Part shown: one piece after another, positions 22,918-30,490 of the stretch | Layout of the letters: the number at the start of each line of letters is the position of its first letter | Numbering within the stretch: the first letter of the stretch is position 1 | Origin: Candidatus Avichristensenella intestinipullorum | GTDB lineage: Bacteria > Bacillota > Clostridia > Christensenellales > Aristaeellaceae | Assembly: GCA_018713305.1 (NCBI GenBank) | Contig: DVFI01000124.1 | Coordinates: 1 to 34,809 of the forward strand | Direction: 5' to 3' | Length of the DNA stretch: 34,809 nucleotides | Translations under genes and position numbers: made by a program | Notes under the pieces: model-generated | Database searches by the model: none | The model's input: the letters and a program-made list of their open reading frames with translations, nothing else | What the model was told of the DNA's origin: nothing

Positions 22918-24603
22918 TCAGACGCCCGTGCGCGCGGCGGCGATGGCCTCGTTGAGCATCGTCTCCAGCTCGGCGGCGCCGGCCGCCTCGTACTCGGCGA
23001 CATAGTCCGGCCACGCGGCCTCCACGTCAAGCTGGCCGCCAATCATCTGCGTGAGGTACTGGTTGGAGATATCCTGCAGCTTCGTGCGGATATCCGCGGC
23101 CTCGGCGGGCAGGCTGATCATATTGTAGTAGGCCGGCAGGTATTCCATCACCTCGTCCACATAGCCCGCGATAACGCCCCTGGCATAATCAACCAGCGCG
23201 GCATCCTGCTCCGTGGCCCAGCTGTTGCTGTGGTCGATGGGATGCGATACGGCAGTCCACCAGTCGTTGTTGGTGAAATCCACCTGGTACTCGGTGCCGC
23301 TGAACAGGTAGCTGAACCACACATACTTGCACCGGCCGTCGCCGTAGCCGTAGGGCTTGGTGCAGGCATTCCAGAATTCCGCGTCCTGGTCCTCGCGGTA
23401 GACATAGTTCGTGGTGTTATGCAGCAGGTCCTGGCCCTCCTGGCTGGCGAGGAATTCCACCAAATCCAGCACGCGGTCCGGATACTCGCAGCTGGTGGGG
23501 ATGAAGTAATGGGCGCCAATCCAGGTGCCGGTGGTGTAGTGCTTGCCGTACTGGCCGTCGGAGGTCGGCGGCACGCCCAGGGTCAGGTCGCTCATCTGCG
23601 CGTCCTCGTTGACGGAGGCCCAGGCGGTCTTGTAGAAATCGCGGAACTGGCCGGGATAGCCGAAGCCGAAGTCCACCGCGCCCAGCTTGCCGTCGCCGAA
23701 GTCGGCGTACGCATCGTCAAAGTCGCCCTTGATGCCGATGCCGCTGTCCAGGCCGCCGGCCGCGTACATCTCGGCCAGCTGCTTGACGACGGCCTTCGAC
23801 TCCTCGCTCACCGTGGCCAGCGTCCAGTATTCGGACTCGGTGCCAATCTCGCCGCTGGGAACAAAGCCAATCCACGCGTCGCCCTTGGGCGGGCAGATGC
23901 GGGTTCCCTGCGGAGCGGCCAGGGTCTGGTCAATCTGCGACCAGTTGGTCAGCTTGTCGTTGCGCGGCCACCAGCCGACGTAGCCGTTGGCGCCGGCGGC
24001 CTTGGTGAAGGCGATGAACTCCTCGACCGTCTGGGGCACCTTGCCCTCGTTGACGGCGTCGAGAATCGCCTGGTTGTACACGGGAACGCCGCTGAAGCTC
24101 GGGTCGGCAAAGGCGGCCACGGCATAGATGGCGTACGCCTTGTTTTCATCGCCGGTGTAGAGCTTGTTGTAGGCCTTGTACTCCGCGCTGTTGAATATCT
24201 TGTGCAGCGTGGGCCAGCGTTCGGGTTCGGCGTTGATGATGGCCGCCAGGTCATAGACCAGCTCCTCCTCCGACCAGGAAGCAATCTTCTCGCTCTCGCC
24301 CCAGGTGGGGAACAGGTCGGCCGCGCCTACGGTAAGCAGCTCGGTCTGCATGCGCTCGTCAAAGCCCTCCGTGCCGGTGTCATACTCCAGGGTAATGTTC
24401 ACCGCTTCTTCGATGGCCGCTTTGATGGGGTCGTTCTGCATGCCGACTTCATCGTCCACGCTGTTGCCGAACTGCGCGAAGCGGATGTTGACCTGCTCGC
24501 GCCCCGCGTTGGCGGAGGCGGCCTCGCCCAGCGCCATGGCCGGCAGCATCATGGACACGGCCAGCACGATGGCCAATACGAGCGTAAACCGGGTTTTCTT
24601 CAT
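22918..24603 (-). CDS. ABC transporter substrate-binding protein (LplA/YtcQ type), operon 2
   Basis: A 561-residue solute-binding protein paralogous to the one at 13741-15477: both start the mature region with QVNIRFAQ/LVNIRFSQ-type sequence, NSVDD, VNITLEYDTG, DLFPTWGE, GDENKAYAIY and HYFIPTSC.YP. The signal peptide covers residues 1-27 (MKKTRFTLVLAIVLAVSMMLP, AMA before LG), with no lipobox cysteine. It should capture a sugar related to, but not the same as, the operon 1 ligand. The start is the ATG at 24603, after an AAGGAGGA site; an upstream ATG at 24624 precedes that site and is rejected. Confidence 0.92.
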   Translation of the reverse strand: MKKTRFTLVLAIVLAVSMMLPAMALGEAASANAGREQVNIRFAQFGNSVDDEVGMQNDPIKAAIEEAVNITLEYDTGTEGFDERMQTELLTVGAADLFPTWGESEKIASWSEEELVYDLAAIINAEPERWPTLHKIFNSAEYKAYNKLYTGDENKAYAIYAVAAFADPSFSGVPVYNQAILDAVNEGKVPQTVEEFIAFTKAAGANGYVGWWPRNDKLTNWSQIDQTLAAPQGTRICPPKGDAWIGFVPSGEIGTESEYWTLATVSEESKAVVKQLAEMYAAGGLDSGIGIKGDFDDAYADFGDGKLGAVDFGFGYPGQFRDFYKTAWASVNEDAQMSDLTLGVPPTSDGQYGKHYTTGTWIGAHYFIPTSCEYPDRVLDLVEFLASQEGQDLLHNTTNYVYREDQDAEFWNACTKPYGYGDGRCKYVWFSYLFSGTEYQVDFTNNDWWTAVSHPIDHSNSWATEQDAALVDYARGVIAGYVDEVMEYLPAYYNMISLPAEAADIRTKLQDISNQYLTQMIGGQLDVEAAWPDYVAEYEAAGAAELETMLNEAIAAARTGV

Positions 24604-24667
24604 AAAACTTCCTCCTTGTTGCATTGTTTTTATGGCTCCCGAAGGGCGTCGCGTCCCCGGGCAGACA

Positions 24668-25609
24668 TCATTCCTTAATGGCCCCCAGCGTAATGCCGCT
24701 GGTGAAATACTTTTGCAGGAAGGGATACACGCACATGATGGGCACCATGGCGCAGATGATGGTGGCCATGCGCAGCGCCATAGGCGGCGGGAGCTGCATG
24801 CCCAGGCCGACCGCTCCGTTGCGCACCTGGTTCATCATCGTCTGGTCGACCAGCATGCGGCGCAGGACCCAGGCGAAGGGCTGCAGGTTGGTCTTGTTGG
24901 AGATGAACATCATGTAGTTATAGTAATCGTTCCAGTTGATGACCGCGATGAACAGCGCGATGGCGGCCAGCATGCTGCGGCTGACGGGAATGACCACGCG
25001 GAAGAATACGCCGATTTCGGTACACCCGTCCAGCAGCGCGGCCTCCTCCAGCGATTTGGGCACGGAGTAGGAATAGTAATTGCGCATGATGATAAAGTAG
25101 GTGATGTTCAGCGCGCCGGGAATGACCATGACCCAGTAGGTGCGCAGCAGATGCAGGTCCTTATAGAGCATGTACTGGGGAATCAGGCCGCCGGTGAAAA
25201 AGAGGTTGAAGACGACCAGCGCGTTGATGAGCTTCATGCCCCGGATGTACGTTTTGCTGACCCCATAGGCCATGCTGGCGGTGACCAGCACGCTGAGCGT
25301 CGTGGCCAGCACCGTCTTGCTGACGGAAATCCACATGCTGTTGACGAAGCTGCGCGTGCTGAAGATGGCCTTGTAATACTGCAAGTCAATGCCGCCGGTC
25401 GGCCAGAGCATCAACCCCCCCTTGACAAATTCCTCATAGGGCGTTACGGAGGCAACCAGCACGTACCACATCGGCCATACGCACAGCAGCGCAAAGAGCA
25501 CGCAGAAAAGCACCACGAACACGTCGTAGAAATTAAAGCCCAGCGCCTGCCGCATGCCGCGCCGGTGTTTCACCGGCTGCTTGTTCGTCGTGGTAGAGAG
25601 TCCTTGCAT
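24668..25609 (-). CDS. CUT1 ABC transporter permease (LplC/YtcP type), operon 2
   Basis: A 313-residue inner-membrane permease with about six hydrophobic segments. The EAA loop reads EEAALLDGCTEIGVFFRVVIP. Both ends resemble the operon 1 permease at 15540-16469: GFNFYDVFV near the start and MALRMATIICAMVPIMCVYP near the end. It works with the permease at 25627-26601 and the binding protein at 22918-24603. The ATG at 25609 has an AAAGGAGG site 10 nt upstream. No ATPase gene is nearby. Confidence 0.92.
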   Translation of the reverse strand: MQGLSTTTNKQPVKHRRGMRQALGFNFYDVFVVLFCVLFALLCVWPMWYVLVASVTPYEEFVKGGLMLWPTGGIDLQYYKAIFSTRSFVNSMWISVSKTVLATTLSVLVTASMAYGVSKTYIRGMKLINALVVFNLFFTGGLIPQYMLYKDLHLLRTYWVMVIPGALNITYFIIMRNYYSYSVPKSLEEAALLDGCTEIGVFFRVVIPVSRSMLAAIALFIAVINWNDYYNYMMFISNKTNLQPFAWVLRRMLVDQTMMNQVRNGAVGLGMQLPPPMALRMATIICAMVPIMCVYPFLQKYFTSGITLGAIKE

Positions 25610-25626
25610 ATGGGAATGCCTCCTTT

Positions 25627-26601
25627 CTAGAAGATGCCCTGCACGTCCAGCTTTTCCACAAACCGGTTGGCGATGATGACCACAATCAGGCCCATGGTGT
25701 TGAGCACGAGGTTCATCGCCGTGGAGAGCTCGAAGTCGGTGCCCGCCCCGCCCAGGCTGATGCGGTAAATGTAGGTGGACAGCACGTCGCCGGTGGAGAG
25801 CACGTAGTTGTTATAGAGGTTGTATACCTGGTCAAAGTTGGAAATGAAGAGGCTGGCCAGCTGCAGAATCAGCATAATCATGACGCTGGGCAGGATACGG
25901 GGCAGGGTGATGTGCAGGAGCATATCCTTGCGGTTCGCCCCGTCGATGGCCGCGCTTTCGTACAGCGCCGGGTCGATGCCGGAAATGGCGGCCAGGTAGA
26001 CGATGGTGTGATAGCCGGCGGTTTTGATGACGTTGGTAACCACCAGGATGCCGCGGAACAGGTCCGGCCGCTTGAGAAAGTCAATCGGCTCGCCGCCCAT
26101 TTTCACAATGACCTGGTTGACCACGCCGCCCACGTCCGCCGAGGAGGGGAATTCCAGGAATACCTGCACCAGGCCCGCGAAAATGACCCACGAGAGGAAG
26201 TAGGGCAGATACACGAATGTCTGCACCACCGGCTTGAGGCGGCGCAGGCGGATTTCGTTTATCATCAGCGCCAGAAACACGGTAAAGGTGAAGCCGAACG
26301 CGAGGTTATAGACGTTGATGATGACCGTGTTGCGAAATGCCCGGAGAAAGTTCGGGTCGCGCAGCATTTCCTCAAAATGTTCCAGGCCCGCCCACGGACT
26401 GCCCCATACGCCCAGGCGCGGCGAATAGTCCTTAAAGGCCAGCTGAATGCCGTACATGGGGCCGTAGTTGAACGTGAGCATAAACAGCAGGCCCGGCAGC
26501 ACCAGCAAATACACAAACCAGTACTTGCGCATGTAGGCGGTAAAGCGTTTCCAGGTCCCCTGCATGCCCGGCGGATGCAACATACCCGCTTTTTGCGTCA
26601 T
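25627..26601 (-). CDS. CUT1 ABC transporter permease (LplB/YteP type), operon 2
   Basis: A 324-residue permease, first gene of operon 2. The N-terminal KYWFVYLLVLPGLLFMLTFN and YGPMYGIQLAFKDYSPRLGV place it in the LplB group. The EAA-type loop is ESAAIDGANRKDMLLHITLP; the C-terminal NYVLSTGDVLSTYIYRISLG is almost the same as in the operon 1 partner. The ATG at 26601 has a CAGGGGGA site upstream. A palindromic operator-like site lies 21 nt before the start, and the promoter about 140 nt before it. Confidence 0.92.
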   Translation of the reverse strand: MTQKAGMLHPPGMQGTWKRFTAYMRKYWFVYLLVLPGLLFMLTFNYGPMYGIQLAFKDYSPRLGVWGSPWAGLEHFEEMLRDPNFLRAFRNTVIINVYNLAFGFTFTVFLALMINEIRLRRLKPVVQTFVYLPYFLSWVIFAGLVQVFLEFPSSADVGGVVNQVIVKMGGEPIDFLKRPDLFRGILVVTNVIKTAGYHTIVYLAAISGIDPALYESAAIDGANRKDMLLHITLPRILPSVMIMLILQLASLFISNFDQVYNLYNNYVLSTGDVLSTYIYRISLGGAGTDFELSTAMNLVLNTMGLIVVIIANRFVEKLDVQGIF

Positions 26602-26621
26602 AACTCATCCCCCTGACAAAT

Positions 26622-26635
26622 TTATTAGCTAATAA
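26622..26635 (-). promoter_or_regulatory. Operator-like palindrome, site 3 of operon 2
   Basis: TTATTAGCTAATAA is a perfect 14-bp palindrome, 21 nt before the first start codon of operon 2 and 102 nt below the -10 box. It is the clearest full-site version of the CTAATAA half site found at six places in the two control regions. Such a site in the leader suits a repressor or a looping partner. Confidence 0.7.
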
Positions 26636-26688
26636 TGCGAGCGCCCTTTCCAGTTTTTTGATGACATTCGGCCGGAACCTCTTGACTT

Positions 26689-26696
26689 TTATTAGC
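26689..26696 (-). promoter_or_regulatory. Operator-like site 2 of operon 2
   Basis: TTATTAGC on the plus strand, at a 41-nt gap from the -10 box, the same distance and orientation as in operon 1 (17554-17561). The bases between differ, so the half site is the conserved element. Confidence 0.6.
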
Positions 26697-26737
26697 CGCT
26701 TATGGCAAAATGATTCTGCGATTCCTATTGTGCCTAT

Positions 26738-26766
26738 ACTATACCAGCAAATCTCAGGGGTGTCAA
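26738..26766 (-). promoter_or_regulatory. Sigma-A promoter of operon 2
   Basis: On the minus strand TTGACA (26761-26766), a 17-nt spacer and TATAGT (26738-26743). TTTGTGC upstream, TTTGCTGG before the -10 box and ATAGGAAT after it are shared with the operon 1 promoter. Transcription should begin near 26731 and cover seven genes. Confidence 0.88.
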
Positions 26767-26833
26767 GCACAAATGGTGAATTCAGCAGCGGTATTTTGTC
26801 TGGTTTGTCTCAATCGCCGCGCACGTTTCATTA

Positions 26834-26856
26834 CTAATATTATTTCTGCATATTAG
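26834..26856. promoter_or_regulatory. Upstream operator-like inverted repeat between operons 2 and 3
   Basis: CTAATAT (26834-26840) and ATATTAG (26850-26856) form an inverted repeat with a 9-nt spacer, centred 79 nt above the operon 2 -35 box, as the matching pair is in operon 1. It is also 76 nt before the first start codon of the divergent operon 3, for which no confident promoter was found in the 167 nt to the left of that start, so the site may control both directions. Confidence 0.65.
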
Positions 26857-26932
26857 CACGGATTCCTGCCGGCGACACGGAAATTCCCGGACGGCGGCCA
26901 GCCGGACACGGGCGCAAAGGGGTGGATGTTCC

Positions 26933-28075
26933 ATGAAACGCATCGGATTTCTGGGCTACGGCCTGCGGTCCGAAACCATGATGAAGGCCTTCCGTTCGCT
27001 GGAAGCGGATATCTGCGTGGCCGCGGTGGCGGACCCGCGCCATGAAGCCATTGCGCCTTCCCTGCGGGACGACGCATATTTCGCCGCCACGCGCTGGTAT
27101 GCGGATGCGGAAACGCTGCTGGCGCGCGAGGAGCTGGACGGCGTCTGCATCGGCACGCGCTGTCCCCTGCACACGCCCCTCGCCTGCCGGGTGCTTGCGC
27201 TGGGCATTCCGCTCTTTCTGGAAAAGCCCGTATGCATCAACCGCGAACAGTACGAGCAGCTGCGCGCCGCCGCCCAGGGGCGCGAGGACCGGGTGGTGGT
27301 CAGCTTCCCGCTGCGCCTTTCCACCATCACGCAGGAGATGAAGCGCATTGTGCAAAGCGGCCGGCTGGGCCGCCTGACCATGGTGCAGGCCATCAACAAC
27401 GTGCCCTACGGCAGCGTCTATTACCACAGCTGGTATCGCGACCCGGAGCAGACGGGCGGCCTGTTCCTGCAGAAGGCCACCCACGATATGGACTATATCC
27501 ACTTCCTGACCGAAGAGCTGCCCGTCTCCGTCAGCGCCAAGACGGCCAAGCTCTACTACCGGGGCGACCGGCCCGCCGGGCTGCATTGCCCCGACTGCGA
27601 GGAATACTACACCTGCCGCGAAAGCAGCTATGTGGTGCGCCACCTATTAAAGGAAGACGTCCAGGGCGACGCGTGCTGCTTTGCCCAGGACACGGGCAAC
27701 GAGGACGGCGCCGCCATGCTCCTGACCACGCAAAGCGGCATGATCATCACCTACAGCCAGAACTTTACCGTCAAGAAGGGCGCGGGACGCCGCGGCGCGC
27801 GGCTGATTGGCACCGAGGGCAGCGCGGAGTTCGACTTTTACAGCGCGCAGATTCGGGAGGACCATTATCTCACGCCTCAGACGGTCACGCGCAGCTTCCA
27901 GTTCCCGGCGGGCAACCACTTCGGCGGCGACGAGGCGCTGGCCCTGGAGTTTCTGCGCGTCATGGACGGGCAGGCGTCCCGTTCGGACCTGACCGCCGGC
28001 CTTGCCAGCGCGGCCGTCTGTCTCGCCGCCAAGCAGGCGGATGCCCAGGGGCGCTTTGTCGCCGTCGACTATTGA
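26933..28075 (+). CDS. Gfo/Idh/MocA-family oxidoreductase with a cysteine cluster
   Basis: A 380-residue NAD(P)-dependent sugar dehydrogenase-like protein. The Rossmann start is IGFLGYGLRSE (residues 4-14), the cofactor-domain motif is EKPV (E97, K98, P99), and the C-terminal domain has GGLFLQKATHDMDYIHFL with the usual K and H-D pair. An unusual set of cysteines occurs at C219, C222 (CPDC), C228 and C248-C249; related sequences sometimes carry such a loop, perhaps for a metal or a disulfide. It could oxidise or epimerise a sugar with an oxidised intermediate. It is the first gene of operon 3, transcribed away from operon 2, with a purine-rich AAAGGGGTGG site ahead of the ATG at 26933. Confidence 0.9.
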   Translation: MKRIGFLGYGLRSETMMKAFRSLEADICVAAVADPRHEAIAPSLRDDAYFAATRWYADAETLLAREELDGVCIGTRCPLHTPLACRVLALGIPLFLEKPVCINREQYEQLRAAAQGREDRVVVSFPLRLSTITQEMKRIVQSGRLGRLTMVQAINNVPYGSVYYHSWYRDPEQTGGLFLQKATHDMDYIHFLTEELPVSVSAKTAKLYYRGDRPAGLHCPDCEEYYTCRESSYVVRHLLKEDVQGDACCFAQDTGNEDGAAMLLTTQSGMIITYSQNFTVKKGAGRRGARLIGTEGSAEFDFYSAQIREDHYLTPQTVTRSFQFPAGNHFGGDEALALEFLRVMDGQASRSDLTAGLASAAVCLAAKQADAQGRFVAVDY

Positions 28076-28090
28076 GAAGGAGAATACGCC

Positions 28091-28930
28091 ATGCTGGTGA
28101 ATCTGACCGATATCCTCGCCAACACCCGTCGGGACGGCTATGCCGTGGGCCTTTTCAACTGCACCACCCTGGAAATGACGCGCGGCATCATCGCCGCGGC
28201 GGAGGCGCTGCGCTCGCCGGTGATCATCGGCCCGGCGGAAAGCCTCCTGCCCGGCGCGACGCTTGCCGAATATGCCGACATGATGCTGGGCATCGCGCGG
28301 CGCGCGAGCGTGCCGGTCGCGCTGCACTTCGACCATGGCTTCACCCCCGCCCTGGTGGAAGAAGCCATCGACCTCGGCTTCACCTCCGTCATGTACGACG
28401 GCAGCATGCTGCCCTTTGACGAAAACGCGCGCCGGGTCCGCGCCCTGGCGGAAAAAGCGCACGCCGCCGGCTGCTCGCTGGAGGCGGAAATCGGCCATGT
28501 GGGCTCGAACGGCTCGGCGGAGGCGGAAAGCGAAGCCTCGATGTATACCGAGCCCGCCGAGGCGCTCGCCTTCGCGCGGGAAAGCGGGTGCGACGCGCTG
28601 GCCGTCGCCATCGGCACCGCGCACGGCGTGTATGCGAAAACGCCGAAGCTGGATTTGGAGCGCCTGCGCGCCATTGCGGCGGTATGCCCCTGCCCGCTCG
28701 TCCTGCACGGCGGCAGCGGCCTTTCTCCGGAGGCCTTCCGCGCCTGCATCGACGGCGGCATCTCCAAGGTCAACATCTTTACGCACAACAACCTGGCCGC
28801 CGCGCGCGCCGCGCACGCCCACTTTTCCGAAAACACCGGCGCGTTTGAATTGATGCCCCACATCGTCGAGGCCGTCCGGCAGGAAACCATGCGCCACATC
28901 CGCATCTTCCGCAGCGACGGGAGGGCCTGA
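28091..28930 (+). CDS. Class II ketose-bisphosphate aldolase
   Basis: A 279-residue zinc-dependent aldolase of the fructose/tagatose-bisphosphate family. The metal and catalytic residues are in place: D81 and H82 in LHFDHG, E-x-E-x-GHVG with H136, H178 in GTAHGVY, and H206 in LHGGSG, followed by KVNIFTHN for phosphate binding. It should split a phosphorylated ketose to dihydroxyacetone phosphate and an aldehyde. With the kinase and isomerase that follow it completes an isomerase-kinase-aldolase route. An AAGGAGA site lies before the ATG at 28091, 15 nt after the oxidoreductase stop. The true substrate may differ from fructose or tagatose bisphosphate. Confidence 0.93.
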   Translation: MLVNLTDILANTRRDGYAVGLFNCTTLEMTRGIIAAAEALRSPVIIGPAESLLPGATLAEYADMMLGIARRASVPVALHFDHGFTPALVEEAIDLGFTSVMYDGSMLPFDENARRVRALAEKAHAAGCSLEAEIGHVGSNGSAEAESEASMYTEPAEALAFARESGCDALAVAIGTAHGVYAKTPKLDLERLRAIAAVCPCPLVLHGGSGLSPEAFRACIDGGISKVNIFTHNNLAAARAAHAHFSENTGAFELMPHIVEAVRQETMRHIRIFRSDGRA

Positions 28931-28932
28931 GC

Positions 28933-30474
28933 ATGCCGGCCGTACTTTCCCGCGGCGCGCCCTGCCTGGCGGCGCTGGATGTGGGGACCACGTCGGTCAA
29001 GGCGTGCCTGTTCTCGCCTTCGCTGCGCCTGCTGGCCTGCCATGTCGAGGAATACGCCCTGGACGCCCGGGGCGAGCGCGTGGAGGCGGGCGCGGAGCGC
29101 TACCTGGAAGCCGCCCGCCGGGGCCTCGGCGCCGTTTTGAAAGCCGCGCCGGGTTTCCGCCCGGCCGCGCTGGGCCTGACGACGCAGGGAGAAACCCTGG
29201 TGCCCGTGGACGCCGCCGGCCGGCCGCTCCGCCCCTGCCTGGTCTGGCTGGACGGGCGCGCGCAGGCGCAGGCGGAGACGCTTGCGCGCGAGCTGGACGG
29301 GCAGCGGTTTTACGAGACGACCGGCCTGCCGCAGATGGACGGCGCGCTGCCGCTGGCCAAGGCGCTGTGGCTGGCGCAGAACGAGCCGGACGTTCTGGCC
29401 CGCGCGCACAAGCTGCTCCTGCTGGAGGATTATTTCCTCTGGAAGCTCACCGGCCGCTTTGCCACCGAACCTTCGCTGCAGACCTCCACCGGCTGGTACG
29501 ATATCCGCCGCGACGGCTACTGGCCGCAGGCGCTGGCGCTCGCGGGCCTGCGCGCCGACCAGCTCCCCGAGCTTCTGGCGTGCGGCCAGCGCGCGGGCGG
29601 GCTGACGGCCGAAGCCGCGCGCTTCCTGGGCCTTCCGCAGGGGCTTCCGGTCGTCGCCGGCGCCATGGACCAGACGGCGGCCGCGCTGGCGGCCGGCTCC
29701 GACCGTCCCGGCGCGGTCACGGAAACCACGGGCACGGCGCTGGTCATGACCGCCTGCACCGACGCGCCGGTCTTTCCGCGCCAGAGGCGCGTCACCGTGT
29801 ACCGGCACGCGCTGCCCGGGCAGTATCTCTATCTGCCCATCGGCAAAACCGCCGGCATGGCGCTGCGCTGGTTTCGGGACGCGTTCTGCCCGGATTTGCC
29901 GGCGGGAAGCGACGGCTTCGCCGCGCTGGACCAGGAGGTCGCCGCGCTTCCCCTGGGCAGCGAGGGCGTCGCGTTCCTGCCCTTTCTGGCCGGCGCGCCG
30001 GACCAGGACGCATGCCCCGGAGCGCGGGGGGTCTTTTATGGCGCGCGCCTGTCCACCACGCGGGCGCATTTTGCCCGCAGCGTAATGGAATCGACGGCCT
30101 GCATGATACGCGATTTTCTGGAAGACCTGCGCGGGCTGGGCTGCCCCGTGCAGGACATTCGCGCGCTGGGCGGCGGGGCGCGCAGCCCCGTCTGGCTCCA
30201 GATAAAGGCCGATATCTGCGGCCGCGTCTTTCGCGTGCCGGCGTGCACGGAAGCCGCCGCGCAGGGCGCGGCGCTGTTGGCCGGCTGGGGAAGTGGCCTG
30301 ATTCCGCGCGGCGAAAAGCCGGCGGACGGCGAAGAGACGGCGTTCCTGCCGGATCCCTCGCGCGCCGCGGACGGCGAGCGGGCTTACGCGCTGTACCGCA
30401 GGCTCTACGATACCCTGCGGCCGCTGTTTGACCGGGCGCCGGAGAGCGCGCCCGGGCCGGACATCCCGGAATGA
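28933..30474 (+). CDS. FGGY-family carbohydrate kinase
   Basis: A 513-residue sugar kinase of the FGGY family (xylulokinase, gluconate and ribulose kinases). The N-terminal phosphate loop is LDVGTTSVKACLF (residues 16-28); the sugar-contacting region is GLTTQGETLVPVD and CLVWLDGRAQ; the catalytic base is D246 in AGAMDQTAAAL; the C-terminal adenosine-binding segment is ALGGGARSPVWLQIKAD. It should phosphorylate the ketose made by the neighbouring isomerase. The ATG starts 2 nt after the aldolase stop, with a GGGAGG site in that gene's end, showing tight coupling. The sugar specificity cannot be read from sequence. Confidence 0.93.
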   Translation: MPAVLSRGAPCLAALDVGTTSVKACLFSPSLRLLACHVEEYALDARGERVEAGAERYLEAARRGLGAVLKAAPGFRPAALGLTTQGETLVPVDAAGRPLRPCLVWLDGRAQAQAETLARELDGQRFYETTGLPQMDGALPLAKALWLAQNEPDVLARAHKLLLLEDYFLWKLTGRFATEPSLQTSTGWYDIRRDGYWPQALALAGLRADQLPELLACGQRAGGLTAEAARFLGLPQGLPVVAGAMDQTAAALAAGSDRPGAVTETTGTALVMTACTDAPVFPRQRRVTVYRHALPGQYLYLPIGKTAGMALRWFRDAFCPDLPAGSDGFAALDQEVAALPLGSEGVAFLPFLAGAPDQDACPGARGVFYGARLSTTRAHFARSVMESTACMIRDFLEDLRGLGCPVQDIRALGGGARSPVWLQIKADICGRVFRVPACTEAAAQGAALLAGWGSGLIPRGEKPADGEETAFLPDPSRAADGERAYALYRRLYDTLRPLFDRAPESAPGPDIPE

Positions 30475-30490
30475 TTAAGGAGGCATTGCG

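Noticed and set aside
17824-24678. A 2284-codon open frame on the plus strand
   Set aside because: It runs antisense to the lyase, aminotransferase, reductase, Asp-box and binding-protein genes, has low-complexity composition rich in Arg, Ala, His and Gly, and no domain. It is a by-product of high GC.
26735-26743. Divergent promoter for operon 3 using the palindromic TATACTATA
   Set aside because: The plus strand has no acceptable -35 box 16-18 nt upstream of it, and the distance to the first start codon is about 190 nt.
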